Notes under the pieces: model-generated | Told to the model about the DNA's origin: nothing | Databases searched by the model: none | The model's input: only the letters and a program-made list of their open reading frames with translations | Made by a program: the position numbers and the translations under genes | Assembly (NCBI GenBank): GCA_034423575.1 | Contig: DAOUIF010000053.1 | Coordinates: forward strand, 3,132 to 67,131 | Origin: Bin87 sp034423575 | GTDB taxonomy: Bacteria; Chloroflexota; Dehalococcoidia; Lucifugimonadales; UBA3495 | Length of the DNA: 64,000 bases | Direction of reading: 5' to 3' | Shown here: positions 56,696-64,000 of the stretch, piece after piece | Layout of the letters: each line of letters opens with the position of its first letter | How positions within the stretch are numbered: the first letter of the stretch is position 1

Positions 56696-58741
56696 CTACA
56701 CCCCCGTCAGCCACCACCGCGCCGCGCCCTCTCCTCCAGGCCCCGCGGCGATCTCCACGCCCTCCAGCAGCCACGCGCCGCTGATGCCCTGCGCCGCGGC
56801 GCGCAGCTCCACCACGTCCGACAGCCGGCCCTCTGCCACGGCGCGAGCGTTGGAATCTGCCAACAGCGGCAAGGACGCCTCCAGGTGCGCGCGCCGCGCC
56901 GAACGTTCCGCCAGCCGCGCCTCCGCGCCCGCCTGCGCAGCCGCGTAGTTGTCGACGTACCGGCAGATAACCAGGGCCCCGACTGCGGACGCGTCTCCGG
57001 CGCCGGCCCGGTGGGCGGTGGTCGATTCCGTCCGCCAGCAGTGATCGGCCGACAGGCTCAGGGTTTGCAGGTAAGCCCGATCACTCCCGGAGTTTTGGAT
57101 TCGCAGCATCCAGCCCCGGCCGGCCACGCCCGATTCCGCTTCAGTCAGCAATTCCACGGTAATATCGCCGGTTACGTCGGCGCCCTCCCCAGCCGCGTCG
57201 TCCGTCGCCGTGTAATCGGTTTGCGCCACTGGAGTTTGCACTCTTCCAATCGCCTCCCAAGCTTCCGAGGCGGCCAGGACCAGGCGTTCCCGACCCGGTT
57301 CGATTGCCAGCGGCTCATTCAGGCTCCAGACCCTTTGCGGGCCCTCATCGGCCAACCTCCGGTAGCGGAACACAACCGCGCTCTCCGCAGCCGACGCTCC
57401 ATCGTCCCACCTCAGGTTCGCGGCGTACGGCCTGGTTCCTCCGGCGGTGTCGGCCAGGTCAATCCTGGCCAGCGATGTCGGGTCGGCGTGCGAACGTATA
57501 TCCGACCGCAGCGCCGAGGATTCGAGGCGAACCCGTCCGTGCCCGTCGGTATAGACCAGACCGTGCTCCTCCCGCTGCAGCCGGCGCAGCGCTCGCGCGG
57601 CCGAGACTTCCCAGACCGACCTTGGCCCGCCTGTCAGCAGGTTGCGACCCGAGTCCAGCCGGTACTCCTCGGGCACGAGGCCAGACCATGCGAGTATGGA
57701 AGCGGCCACGTCACCGGAGCGCATGGACCCACCCGGCAGGACGCGGCGCAATCTCACTGAGCCCAGCCGGCGCATCACATCTGCGGCTTCGAGCCGGCAG
57801 GTGCCCGCCGCGTAGTCGGGGGAGATGGCGGTCACCCGTCCGCGAAATAGCCCGCGGCCCACCCCGAATTCGCCCCAGCGATCCGCCGTGTTGCGGAAGC
57901 TGTGCCACAGTCCGTGCCGTCCGGAGGCCGGGGGGCTGGCGATTTCGTTGGCCGTGAGCAGGGTGCGGCCGGCGGGGTCGCTGGCTTCCAGGTTGATGGC
58001 ATGCACCCGAACGCTGTCCGCAGTCTGCTCGATTTCCAGATCGTGCCACACTGCCTGTGCCAGGGGGCTTCCGGCCGCGACTTGGGTCACCGTGGAGCCG
58101 GACACCCGCTCCAGGATGGTGGAGACGTGGTCAAACCTTAGACGCAGGTAGTCGTTGGCGGCAACGCATCGCAGCACGAAACCGCCCTGTCCGTTGGTCG
58201 CCCTGAGGTAGCGCGCCCTTAGTGTGGCGTTGGCGTCGCCGGTGTCCAGCAGCGCCAACGCATCCGCGGGAGGAAATGACCCCACTGTGCCCCGGACCGC
58301 CCCGTCCCGGATCGCAAAGCCGTTTCCCGCCGTGGCGATCACCTCCCATCGAGCGTAGCCGAACCCTGCGGCTCGTTGATCCAGGTCCTCGGACCCCGCC
58401 CCAGTGGTGGCGAAGTCGTCGTGCAGCCGGCTGATCCACAGCCTCGCTTCGCGCCCCGGCCTGAGGTCAGACCCCGGCGGCCCGCCATCGCTGCCGGGGG
58501 TGTATCTGTGGTCCGCGTTGTTCAGGGTCAGCTCCAAGGTGGCCGGGGCGGCGAACTCGGGTACCGGCAAACCCCGGCGTCCCCAGCCCCAGCGCAGGCT
58601 CAGCACGTCGTCCGATATGTCAACGTCCTCCGTGCCCCAGATCCCGTCGCCGGCCCAGTTGACCCAGACCTGCCAGCGCAGCCCGAGGATCGAAGCCGGC
58701 CCGCCCGATAGCGGCGATATTGCGTCAGTGTTCGTAGTCAT
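56696..58741 (-). CDS. Phage tail tip/baseplate-like protein
   Basis: This 681-residue protein begins with a beta-rich region typical of phage structural proteins (GLRWQVWVNWAGDGIWGTEDVDISDDVLSLRWGWGRRG) that recalls tail-tip proteins which open with a vector of plane and axis terms. The middle has VMRRLGSVRLRRVLPGGSMRSGDVAASILAWSG (a domain found in virion tail hubs) and the end alternates strands. No enzyme motif is visible. Assignment rests on order next to HK97 capsid and connector genes and on overall style, not a clear family match. Confidence 0.6.
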   Translation of the reverse strand: MTTNTDAISPLSGGPASILGLRWQVWVNWAGDGIWGTEDVDISDDVLSLRWGWGRRGLPVPEFAAPATLELTLNNADHRYTPGSDGGPPGSDLRPGREARLWISRLHDDFATTGAGSEDLDQRAAGFGYARWEVIATAGNGFAIRDGAVRGTVGSFPPADALALLDTGDANATLRARYLRATNGQGGFVLRCVAANDYLRLRFDHVSTILERVSGSTVTQVAAGSPLAQAVWHDLEIEQTADSVRVHAINLEASDPAGRTLLTANEIASPPASGRHGLWHSFRNTADRWGEFGVGRGLFRGRVTAISPDYAAGTCRLEAADVMRRLGSVRLRRVLPGGSMRSGDVAASILAWSGLVPEEYRLDSGRNLLTGGPRSVWEVSAARALRRLQREEHGLVYTDGHGRVRLESSALRSDIRSHADPTSLARIDLADTAGGTRPYAANLRWDDGASAAESAVVFRYRRLADEGPQRVWSLNEPLAIEPGRERLVLAASEAWEAIGRVQTPVAQTDYTATDDAAGEGADVTGDITVELLTEAESGVAGRGWMLRIQNSGSDRAYLQTLSLSADHCWRTESTTAHRAGAGDASAVGALVICRYVDNYAAAQAGAEARLAERSARRAHLEASLPLLADSNARAVAEGRLSDVVELRAAAQGISGAWLLEGVEIAAGPGGEGAARWWLTGV

Positions 58742-58868
58742 GCTCGTCTCTGGACCTCCAAAAAAGCGGTTGGTCCTTTTGATTGCATGGCGGTTGAAGT
58801 ATTTCGTTGGTCTATTGGCGCAAATGCGTGAAAACGATTAGCATCGGGGTGCGCAAGGAGTAAAGAGC

Positions 58869-59525
58869 ATGGCCAGGCACTGGATCAGCTATAGCGTCGA
58901 CCGGGATCCGCGACGGCGGCGCCAGGGCTGGCAGTGGCGATGGCCGTGGAACTGGGGCCGGGGCCCTCGCTATGGTCGCCCCCATGTCGTGCACATCCAA
59001 CCCACCCGTCAGCGCGTCCGTTCCAACGACGGCGAACGGCGCCGCATCTGGCCGTGGCTTCTGCTCCTGTTGCTGCTTCTGCTGCTCCTGGGTCTTTTGG
59101 CATGGCTCCTCTTGGACGAACCGCAGCGGTCCGGCAGTGCCGGCCGGACCAACGGCGGGAGCCAGCCCGGCGCGGCCGCGGACCTGGTTCCCGGGGGCGG
59201 CGTTCCTCCAATCGACTCGGCCCTGGCGCTGACCCGTGCCGACGACGGCGGCACCATGGTTTCCGTGCCCGACCGGCCTACGCTGCGCCTTGGCGATGAC
59301 GCAAAGGTCCTGGACCTGGGCGACGGCGCCTGCCACGACCAGCGCTACGTCCTGATGACCGACGGCAAAGCCGTACCCATAGAGGAACTCGATGAAGCGA
59401 CGGTCGAGGCGCTGGCCCGGTCCGATGTACCCATCGACACCGTCGCCCTCAGCCCGGATGTCGGCACCAGTGCCCTCCGCACCATCGCCTCCCGCACTGG
59501 CGGCACCTTCATGAAAATGGATTGA
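58869..59525 (+). CDS. Membrane protein with short VWA-like C-terminus
   Basis: This 218-residue protein has an arginine- and tryptophan-rich N-terminus, a single leucine-rich membrane helix (WPWLLLLLLLLLLLGLLAWLL, near residues 62-82) and a C-terminal domain with RYVLMTDGKAVPIEELDEA and VPIDTVALSPDVGTSALRTIASRTGGTF. That last stretch resembles the end of von Willebrand A domains. It is the first of four plus-strand genes inside the minus-strand phage module, a likely cargo insertion. Confidence 0.65.
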   Translation: MARHWISYSVDRDPRRRRQGWQWRWPWNWGRGPRYGRPHVVHIQPTRQRVRSNDGERRRIWPWLLLLLLLLLLLGLLAWLLLDEPQRSGSAGRTNGGSQPGAAADLVPGGGVPPIDSALALTRADDGGTMVSVPDRPTLRLGDDAKVLDLGDGACHDQRYVLMTDGKAVPIEELDEATVEALARSDVPIDTVALSPDVGTSALRTIASRTGGTFMKMD

Positions 59526-59553
59526 ACTACCCATGTGACGGTGGCTATTCGTG

Positions 59554-60276
59554 ATGCTCACTCAACATACTGCCCAGACGGCCCAGGCTTTCTTCGACGC
59601 TGCCGACCAGCATTTCGAGGACGAGGAGCCGCTGCTGGCCTACGACAACCTGTGGAACGCCGCCGCCCACGCCCTGACCGCAGTATCGGATGCGCGGGGC
59701 TGGCCCACCGGCGACCTGCAGGACCTGAGAACCAACGCGGAACGCCTGGCCAGCGAGGCCAGCGACCACCACCTGCGCCACCAGTTCGCCGTGGCCCTGC
59801 AATTCCGCGCCAGGTTCAATGAAGGCTTCGTGGAGCGGCACCAACTGGCCGACTACTGCCGCCTGATGCGCGAATTCGTCGACCGCATGCTTGTCCTTCT
59901 GGACGCCTACGGGCAGGTTGCTCCTCAGTCTCCCCAGGAACACGCCGGCGCGGCACGGGACTCTTTGCAGTCTGCCGAAGCCCACTTCGCGGCAGGAGAC
60001 AACCCCGCCGGCTCGGATCGGCTCTGGCAGGGCGCCGTCCACGCGGTGACCGCCGTGGCCCGCCAGCGCGGTTGGCCCAGCGAAGACCACCACGCGGTGA
60101 AGGCCGTCGCCGACCGCCTCGCCGCCGGCGATCCCGCCGTCATCGCCGGCTTCTTCGCCGCCCAGCAGTTTCACGCCAACGCCACCCACGACTTCATGGA
60201 GCCCGACGACATCACGCGAGGCCTCCCGCTGGTGCAGGACTTCGTGAAACGGGCTCTGGCCCTGTTGGACCATTGA
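59554..60276 (+). CDS. Tandem HEPN/PaREP1-like protein
   Basis: The protein has two similar halves: residues 9-117 (AQAFFDAADQHFEDEEPLLAYDNLWNAAAHALTAV) and 131-240 (ARDSLQSAEAHFAAGDNPAGSDRLWQGAVHAVTAV). Each begins with the helix pair seen in the HEPN-like protein at 42700. No R-x4-H motif is seen. The ATG at 59554 is preferred over the GTG at 59551. The gene belongs to the plus-strand cargo set. Its role is unknown. Confidence 0.65.
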   Translation: MLTQHTAQTAQAFFDAADQHFEDEEPLLAYDNLWNAAAHALTAVSDARGWPTGDLQDLRTNAERLASEASDHHLRHQFAVALQFRARFNEGFVERHQLADYCRLMREFVDRMLVLLDAYGQVAPQSPQEHAGAARDSLQSAEAHFAAGDNPAGSDRLWQGAVHAVTAVARQRGWPSEDHHAVKAVADRLAAGDPAVIAGFFAAQQFHANATHDFMEPDDITRGLPLVQDFVKRALALLDH

Positions 60277-60293
60277 GTCTGGAGCAGCCACCG

Positions 60294-60725
60294 TTGACTC
60301 CTTTGGATTACTGCGCCATAGTTGTATCGCCATTTCCTAGCCTGTGGGTTCCGACGTTGATTACTCAAGCGGATTACTACCTCTTCGGCTTTCTGGGCTT
60401 TATCGTCCTGTTGCTGATTGCCATCCTCGGCGTCCTTTACCGGCAGTCCCGTGCTATCGGCCGGCTGGAGGGCGAAGTCAACAGTCTCGGCCAGCAAATG
60501 CGGGAAATGAACGCCGGCCTTAATGCCCGTATTAACGAGGTGAACGCCAGCCTCACCGCTCGCATTGAACGACTGGAGGAGCAGATGGCGAACCTCCGCG
60601 AGCAGGTCGCCGAGGTCCGGGGCCTGCTGGTATCCCTGCACGAGCGCGTGGACCTGCTGACGCGCCACCGGCATGACGACGCCGGCCGCGTCGTCATCAC
60701 CCCCGAAGAGGTCGCCGCAGATTGA
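60294..60725 (+). CDS. Membrane-anchored coiled-coil protein
   Basis: A TTG at 60294 after GGAG, or a TTG at 60357, starts this frame. Residues about 26-48 form a membrane helix (LFGFLGFIVLLLIAILGVLY). The rest is a coiled coil (RLEGEVNSLGQQMREMNAGL, RINEVNASLTARIERLEEQMANLREQVAE) ending in a basic HRHDDAGR tail. No ATG is available near the start. It is the third plus-strand cargo gene. Confidence 0.6.
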   Translation: MTPLDYCAIVVSPFPSLWVPTLITQADYYLFGFLGFIVLLLIAILGVLYRQSRAIGRLEGEVNSLGQQMREMNAGLNARINEVNASLTARIERLEEQMANLREQVAEVRGLLVSLHERVDLLTRHRHDDAGRVVITPEEVAAD

Positions 60726-60826
60726 TCCCACCCGCGGCGTCTTTTCGCTGGTCCGTTTGCCAATTTCCCAATACGCCGATATTTGCCGGTCCTCAGTGCC
60801 GGCCCACAGTAATGGAAAGGTTAATG

Positions 60827-61045
60827 ATGCTTTCTCCCGCAAAATACGTCCTGCATTGGTGTCGGCTCCTGCTCAATCCCAGTCTTGCCACTCAGGGCAT
60901 TCGCGAACGTCTCAGCAACCAGGAAATGCGGATCGAACATCTCGAGAAGCGGGTCGCCGAGCAGGAAGCGGAACTCCAGGTCCTGCGCCAGAGGATGGAC
61001 GAATTGAGCGAACAGGTGTCCAATTTCCTCCGCCGGGAGCTGTAG
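60827..61045 (+). CDS. Small coiled-coil protein
   Basis: The ATG at 60827 follows AAAGG and gives 72 residues. The first 28 residues contain LHWCRLLLNPSLATQG; the rest is a heptad coiled coil, RLSNQEMRIEHLEKRVAEQEAELQVLRQRMDEL, ending LRREL. It could be a spacer or partner of the longer coiled-coil protein before it. Its stop lies 9 bases from the end of the convergent phage gene. Confidence 0.6.
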   Translation: MLSPAKYVLHWCRLLLNPSLATQGIRERLSNQEMRIEHLEKRVAEQEAELQVLRQRMDELSEQVSNFLRREL

Positions 61046-61054
61046 CCCGCTCCG

Positions 61055-61480
61055 TCACCACGTCCCCAGCGACGCCGGCCCGTCCTGCCGGAAGCGCGCC
61101 TCGAACCGCACCGGCTCGCCGGCCGCGCTGCTGATCCGGTAGGACAGGCACACGAACCGGCCCGACACCCGGCGCCGGCCCGGCCCGTTGCCCGCCGGGC
61201 CGTACTCCACCGCAACCGCCCGGCCCACGATGCCCGACAGCACGGCGTCCGGGCCGATGGCCGGCGTGTCGTCCCACCGTCCCGACAGCGTGAACTCCTG
61301 GGCCAGCTCCGATCCCGCCGCCGTCCGGGGCGCGCCGTCGTTCACGCCGGCCGCGTCCCGCGCGGCCAGTTCCCGGCCCAGCGGCCCGATCCGTTCCACC
61401 CAGGGCGACAGGTCCCGCATCACGCCGGCGGCGTCCTCTACAGCCACATGGCTGCGCCCCGTGCTGGAATATCCCGTCAT
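61055..61480 (-). CDS. Phage tail-completion-like protein
   Basis: This 141-residue protein is beta-rich (SGRFVCLSYRISSAAGEPVRFEARFRQDG at the end) and begins with RSHVAVEDAAGVMRDLSPWVERIG. The pattern fits small phage tail or tail-completion proteins. It starts 2 bases before the connector stop, so the two are co-translated. No precise family is recognised. Confidence 0.6.
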   Translation of the reverse strand: MTGYSSTGRSHVAVEDAAGVMRDLSPWVERIGPLGRELAARDAAGVNDGAPRTAAGSELAQEFTLSGRWDDTPAIGPDAVLSGIVGRAVAVEYGPAGNGPGRRRVSGRFVCLSYRISSAAGEPVRFEARFRQDGPASLGTW

Positions 61481-61482
61481 AG

Positions 61483-62337
61483 CTAGACCCCGAAAACGGC
61501 AACTCGCCGGCGATACGGTTTCAGCAGCCCCCGAACCTGCGGGGAAACGTCGCTAACGTCTCCTCCTGCCTCGGCATCAGGTGGCCGGAACGGCGCGCCC
61601 AGCCGCTCCCTCCACCTGATGGCAGCCTGCTGCAGGCACGCTTCAGTTACCGCGGGCGGATAGCGATACACCAACACCCCCGAGCCCACGGCGTGCGTCG
61701 CCGGCGTTGTGCCGTTGACCCCGCGCTGCACCGCGAGCGTTATCGTCCCCTGCCCGTCGTCGGATACCGCCGTCACGTGCATCTGCTCGTCGCCGACCCG
61801 GACCGTATGGCCGGCCGACAGCGACACGGATGGGCCGCCGCCGGGTGCGGCCACCATGATCTCGGTGTCCTCCGTCGTCACCTCCGCGCCCGACACCTGC
61901 AAGCCCATGTCCTCCCGCACGTCGCCGTAGCCCCATGTGCCGGCGATGATCACCCCGCCCCGGCTCAGCGGAAACCGCCGTCCGCCGGCCGTGACCACGA
62001 TGCGAGTGTAGGGTCTCCCGCCCGGCTCCGTGGGCGCGGCGTTCAGCGGGTAGGCCAGCCAGTCGCCTGAGCTCCAGCCGACCCACCGACCCGTCGCGCC
62101 CTCGCGCACCCGCACCTCCTCGGCGGACACCAGGTCCGTCACCGCCAGGACGACCCGCCCCGTGCCATCGAACCTGCGCTCGCCTTCAGTGACGTAGAAG
62201 TGCCGGTCGCAGTACCCGTCGATCCAGCGGGACGCCGTTTCCAGCATCCCCAGCAACCGTTCGTCCTGTGTGTCATCCGGCGTGTTCAGAAACGCCGGCG
62301 ATTTGAGCGTAGTCAGGTCGCCGTAAACGTTGGGCAT
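61483..62337 (-). CDS. Phage head-tail connector protein
   Basis: The ATG at 62337 stands 7 bases after GGAGGA (a second ATG at 62343 is adjacent to it). The 284-residue protein opens with a helical TPDDTQDERLLGMLETASRWIDGYCDRHFYV region of the gp6/head-tail-connector type, followed by beta-rich sequence (GRRFPLSRGGVIIAGTWGYGDV). The end is AIRWRERLGAPFRPP. The position one gene after the capsid matches this role in HK97-like phages. Confidence 0.75.
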   Translation of the reverse strand: MPNVYGDLTTLKSPAFLNTPDDTQDERLLGMLETASRWIDGYCDRHFYVTEGERRFDGTGRVVLAVTDLVSAEEVRVREGATGRWVGWSSGDWLAYPLNAAPTEPGGRPYTRIVVTAGGRRFPLSRGGVIIAGTWGYGDVREDMGLQVSGAEVTTEDTEIMVAAPGGGPSVSLSAGHTVRVGDEQMHVTAVSDDGQGTITLAVQRGVNGTTPATHAVGSGVLVYRYPPAVTEACLQQAAIRWRERLGAPFRPPDAEAGGDVSDVSPQVRGLLKPYRRRVAVFGV

Positions 62338-62353
62338 CCGCATTCCTCCGATT

Positions 62354-62461
62354 GTCAGAATCAGGATTACCGGGATTTCGGGATTGGCAGGATTGCGGCC
62401 CTTCAGTGCGAAACCATACCAGTCCTGCGAATCCTCAAATCCGGCAAATCCTGATTCAGAC
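62354..62461. repeat. Family A repeat, copy 6, between phage connector and capsid genes
   Basis: Begins GTCAGAATCAGGATT exactly and ends with AATCCTGATTCAGAC (one change). It lies between two structural genes of the phage module. Confidence 0.9.
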
Positions 62462-62463
62462 GA

Positions 62464-63804
62464 CTACACCGTGATGTTGTACTGCAGCGCGGTGTGGCCG
62501 GCCGTCGACCGCTTGCCCGTCCGCTCCATGAACGCCAGGCGCATGCTGACCACCATGATGTTCTGCCGCTTCTGGATGTCCCGCGTCGTTTCGATCATCA
62601 GCTCCCGGCGGAAACCCAGCCGCCACTGCGTGCGGTTCACGGCCAGGAGCCGGCCCTTGGTATTGCTGCTTCCCCCGTCGGTCACTTTGCCGTCCGCGTC
62701 CGACTGCGCCATCTGCTCGGACACGATCACCGGGATGCCGTCCACCTGGGCCAGTTGCCCGTTGAGCAGCGTCGCCTGCGGGCCCAGCTTGTCCAGCGTG
62801 CGGAACTCGCCAACGCCCAGCGACTTGATGTACGTGCCCACGTCGGCGATGTAGGCCAGCTCCGACGGGCGCACGCCGTACTTGCCCAGGAGGCCCCGCG
62901 CCTCGTTGAACATATCGGCGCTGGGCGCGGCGCCGTGGTCGTTGCCCTGGTTTGTGTTGTCCACCAGCGGCAGGTGCAGCAGCCCGTCGAATCCCACCAG
63001 CCAGTGGGCCTTGCCCGCGGTGGACGCCGCAATGGTCGCGCCGTCGGCGTTGATGTTGTTCTGCGCCGTGGTGTCCGCGTTCAGCAACACGTCGTCGATG
63101 ACCTCCACCGCGTTGCGTACCAGCGTGCTGCGCACCTCCGCCGCCATGGCGATCACCGCGTCCTCCTCCAGCGTCAGCGACCACGGAACCTCGGCCACCA
63201 GCTCGTACGCCGTCAGCGTCTGCCGGCCCGTGGTCAGCGCCGTCTCGGTGGTCGCTGTGTTCTCCGTGCCCGGGTACCACGACACGGCCCCAAGTTGCAG
63301 CGGGATCTCAAAGGGATTGGTCGGCATGTCCACCCGGGTGAACAGGCCGGCCACCAGCGTATCCACGTTGATGTCCGCCCACAGGGCGGCCGCCTCGCCG
63401 GTGGCGACGAGCTCATCGCCGGCGCCGGCCGTGGTGCTGTCCATGGCCGCCTTCAGGTTGGCCTGCCAGTCCTCCAGCGCCCGCGGATTGACGTCCCCCG
63501 GCTCCCGTTGCTGGGCCGCCAGCACGCTGCGCACGCAGGCCAGGTCCAGCGCGTCCATCCCCTGGTACTTGCCGAAGGGCACCCGCGGCCGGTCGCCGCC
63601 CCGGTCCATGCCGGAGAAGCGCGCCAGCATCGCCTGACGCTCGCCGGACCGCTGATTCTCGGTCAGTTCGCCCACGGCGCGGCTGAGCCTCTCGAGCTCC
63701 TCCCGCATCGGCGGCAGGTCCGCGTCCATGCGCTGCCGGTAGAACTCGCGCACCTCCGCAACCTCGTTCTTGATCGTTTCCAGTTCCCATGTTGAAAGCG
63801 TCAT
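62464..63804 (-). CDS. HK97-fold phage major capsid protein
   Basis: From the ATG at 63804 the protein has 446 residues. Residues 1-55 form a coiled coil (LETIKNEVAEVREFYRQRMDADLPPMREELERLS), the delta domain removed after assembly. The body has ADINVDTLVAGLFTRVDMPTNPFEIPLQLG, a capsid E-loop-like region, WSLTLEEDAVIAMAAEVRSTLVRNAVEVIDDVLLN near residue 200 and a C-terminal MVVSMRLAFMERTGKRSTAGHTALQYNITV. It would form an icosahedral shell. The coding stop is next to repeat A6. Confidence 0.88.
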   Translation of the reverse strand: MTLSTWELETIKNEVAEVREFYRQRMDADLPPMREELERLSRAVGELTENQRSGERQAMLARFSGMDRGGDRPRVPFGKYQGMDALDLACVRSVLAAQQREPGDVNPRALEDWQANLKAAMDSTTAGAGDELVATGEAAALWADINVDTLVAGLFTRVDMPTNPFEIPLQLGAVSWYPGTENTATTETALTTGRQTLTAYELVAEVPWSLTLEEDAVIAMAAEVRSTLVRNAVEVIDDVLLNADTTAQNNINADGATIAASTAGKAHWLVGFDGLLHLPLVDNTNQGNDHGAAPSADMFNEARGLLGKYGVRPSELAYIADVGTYIKSLGVGEFRTLDKLGPQATLLNGQLAQVDGIPVIVSEQMAQSDADGKVTDGGSSNTKGRLLAVNRTQWRLGFRRELMIETTRDIQKRQNIMVVSMRLAFMERTGKRSTAGHTALQYNITV

Positions 63805-63851
63805 ACCTTTGCAAACTCCTTGAATTCCGTGCACGCAAGAATTTGTGGAAC

Positions 63852-63960
63852 ATCAGAATCAGCATTCCCAGGATTTGCGGATTGTCAGCATTGGAACCAT
63901 TCCGAGATGGAGACACCCCAATCCTGACAATCTTTCAATCCGGCAAATCCTGATTCTGAC
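63852..63960. repeat. Family A repeat, copy 7 (109 bp), upstream of the capsid gene
   Basis: Begins ATCAGAATCAGCATT (two changes) and ends AATCCTGATTCTGAC. Its centre resembles copy 2 at 1106. It lies between the capsid gene and the next phage gene. Confidence 0.88.
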
Positions 63961-63967
63961 AACACCA

Positions 63968-64000
63968 TCACCCCCGCAGCCCCCGCAGCAGCCCCACCAC
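63968..64000 (-). CDS. 3' end of another phage-module gene (edge)
   Basis: The last 33 bases read as ten codons (VVGLLRGLRG) and a TGA on the minus strand. In HK97-like modules the gene just before the capsid is usually the prohead protease or portal protein. Too little is present to decide. Confidence 0.4.
   Translation of the reverse strand: MVGLLRGLRG

Noticed and set aside
1..64000. tRNA or rRNA genes
   Set aside because: No T-loop (GGTTCGAATCC-like) or rRNA signature was noticed on either strand; a tRNAscan-SE and barrnap run would settle it.

Overview
The window is a high-GC bacterial chromosome segment with tightly packed genes on both strands. No rRNA, tRNA or CRISPR array was recognised. 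The gene set (luciferase-like flavin monooxygenase, enoyl-CoA hydratase and acyl-CoA dehydrogenase, DUF1501/DUF1800 proteins, an SCO1664-DUF3090 pair otherwise typical of Actinobacteria and Chloroflexota, many PIN toxins) and the dense dispersed palindromic repeats point to an uncultured Chloroflexota lineage, perhaps SAR202/Dehalococcoidia. This placement is inference from content, not a phylogeny.

Layout. 0-6 kb: the start of an L-asparaginase gene cut by the left edge, a cyclophilin, an MFS carrier, an alpha/beta hydrolase-enoyl-CoA hydratase-nitroreductase run, and a truncated dCTP deaminase-like gene. 6-12 kb: DUF1501, NHL-repeat, DUF1800 and GMC oxidoreductase genes on the minus strand. 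12-14.6 kb: a VapBC-like pair, an SGNH hydrolase, a YkgJ-type cysteine cluster protein and a Lin0512 protein. 15-18 kb: modABC molybdate transport. 18-27 kb: a HAD phosphatase, the SCO1664-DUF3090 pair, a long stretch without genes, gcvT and gcvH, an orphan binding protein, and an iscA-ygfZ pair. 27-34 kb: DUF433-DUF5615, a class C beta-lactamase-like hydrolase, a Uma2 nuclease, pyrE, nadD-obg and a PIN/RHH pair. 34-38.4 kb: a deacetylase, an AAA ATPase-DUF4276 pair, a GlcG protein and an Abi_2 HEPN protein, which look like a small defence island. 38.5-46.7 kb: acyl-CoA dehydrogenase; a tight TPR-PIN-nucleotidyltransferase/HEPN operon; HIT, HEPN-like and YqeK genes; hicBA; a broken micro-ORF; a UGA-interrupted gene that looks like a selenoprotein; a second Uma2 gene; and a MoxR-like ATPase. 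47-56.6 kb: DUF1232, hemW, a P63C and IS1595 zinc-ribbon pair in AT-richer DNA, epoxide hydrolase, flavin monooxygenase, gpsA and Fic. 56.7-64 kb: a tailed-phage structural module (HK97 capsid, connector, tail proteins) on the minus strand, interrupted by four plus-strand cargo genes.

Two repeat families occur throughout. Family A is about 109 bp with perfect 15-bp terminal inverted repeats. Family B has a 91-bp core with ends GTCATTGCGAG/CTCGCAATGAC. They sit between genes of one operon, inside the phage module, and in places supply coding sequence or stop codons. The strongest single novelty is the gene at 44388-44717. An in-frame TGA at 44481 is followed 18 nt later by a hairpin with a GGTC loop, matching the published geometry of bacterial SECIS elements, and the encoded protein resembles the CC/Se-motif (seleno)protein family.
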